In this document: positions 5,807 through 5,996 of the stretch, in pieces
Layout of the letters: every line of letters starts with the position of its first letter
Position numbering within the stretch: position 1 is the first letter of the stretch
From: Pseudomonas sp. PGPPP3
GTDB lineage: Bacteria; Pseudomonadota; Gammaproteobacteria; Pseudomonadales; Pseudomonadaceae
Reading direction: 5' to 3'
DNA: 5,996 nucleotides
Assembly (NCBI GenBank): GCA_002256055.1
Contig: NKIE01000182.1
Span: 1 to 5,996, forward strand
The notes under the pieces: model-generated
What the model was told of the DNA's origin: nothing
Seen by the model: the letters and a program-made list of their open reading frames with translations, nothing else
The model's database searches: none
Program-made: the position numbers and the translations under genes

Positions 5807-5996
5807 GTTCGATATCTTCAGTGGGCTTGATGCCTGGGTCGCTGTGAGCTTGTTACTGGCGCTGGCCTTTGTCCTGACCTTCGAATTCATTAATGGTTTC
5901 CATGACACTGCTAACGCGGTGGCCACGGTGATCTACACCAAAGCAATGCCACCGCACCTGGCGGTGATCTTGTCCGGCATCTTCACCTTTCTCGGT
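5805..5996 (+). CDS. Low-affinity inorganic phosphate transporter, Pit family (3' end outside window)
   Basis: The first 64 residues of a membrane protein that runs off the right edge are visible. It begins [15 protein letters not shown]. Residues 11-29 form a hydrophobic helix leading into [18 protein letters not shown] (28-45), the signature of the PHO4/Pit family, with H33, D34 and N37 in the conserved GFHDTAN core. Residues 52-64 begin a second membrane segment. Pit proteins carry metal-phosphate complexes inward with protons across the inner membrane and serve as the constitutive low-affinity route when phosphate is plentiful. The ATG at 5805 is chosen because the product matches Pseudomonas Pit starts; no good Shine-Dalgarno precedes it, which suggests weak or specially controlled translation. 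It is divergent from argE and unrelated to arginine synthesis. Whether a PhoU-like partner gene lies nearby cannot be seen here. Confidence 0.9.
   Translation, partial: MFDIFSGLDAWVAVSLLLALAFVLTFEFINGFHDTANAVATVIYTKAMPPHLAVILSGIFTFLG

Noticed and set aside
1..5996. Mobile element, defence system, CRISPR array or foreign DNA
   Set aside because: No transposase, integrase, spaced repeats or change in base composition was seen; all main genes are Pseudomonas housekeeping genes in a familiar order.

Overview
The window reads as an ordinary piece of chromosome from a Pseudomonas species, most like the fluorescens/putida side of the genus. The evidence is high GC with strong G/C third positions, close similarity of each protein to known Pseudomonas homologues, and the gene order tex - hotdog thioesterase - gshA - argA - argE - pit, which I recall from that genus. 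I see no insertion sequence, phage gene, tRNA, rRNA or CRISPR array.

Layout: positions 1-457 hold the 3' end of tex (S1 RNA-binding domain and basic tail). A PaaI-like acyl-CoA thioesterase (460-846) follows almost without a gap. After a 177-bp spacer with a candidate promoter comes gshA (1024-2601, TTG start), for the first step of glutathione synthesis. A perfect hairpin closes gshA. A 67-residue protein resembling ribosome modulation factor (2765-2968) follows. All of these are on the plus strand and converge on the minus-strand pair argE (4449-5600) then argA (2999-4297). Divergent from argE, the start of a Pit-type phosphate transporter (5805 onward) runs off the right edge.

How the genes work together: ArgA makes N-acetylglutamate, the entry step of arginine synthesis, and ArgE removes the acetyl group from N-acetylornithine later in the same pathway. 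They lie in the same direction, 151 bp apart. GshA uses glutamate, as ArgA does, but belongs to thiol redox balance. Tex, the thioesterase, the RMF-like protein and Pit have no evident pathway link to them.

The most interesting signals are in the gaps. (1) The argE-argA gap holds an 8-codon reading frame behind a strong Shine-Dalgarno sequence, ending Arg-Arg-stop. A small GC hairpin with a short T-rich tail follows it, then argA. This looks like a possible arginine-sensing leader or attenuator. (2) A 7-4-7 direct repeat resembling a Pho box overlaps the pit start codon, downstream of a candidate promoter, a position that would suit repression by PhoB. (3) The RMF-like small protein is a possible ribosome-associated or Rmf/CrpP-family factor. 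All three are read by eye and are not computed.
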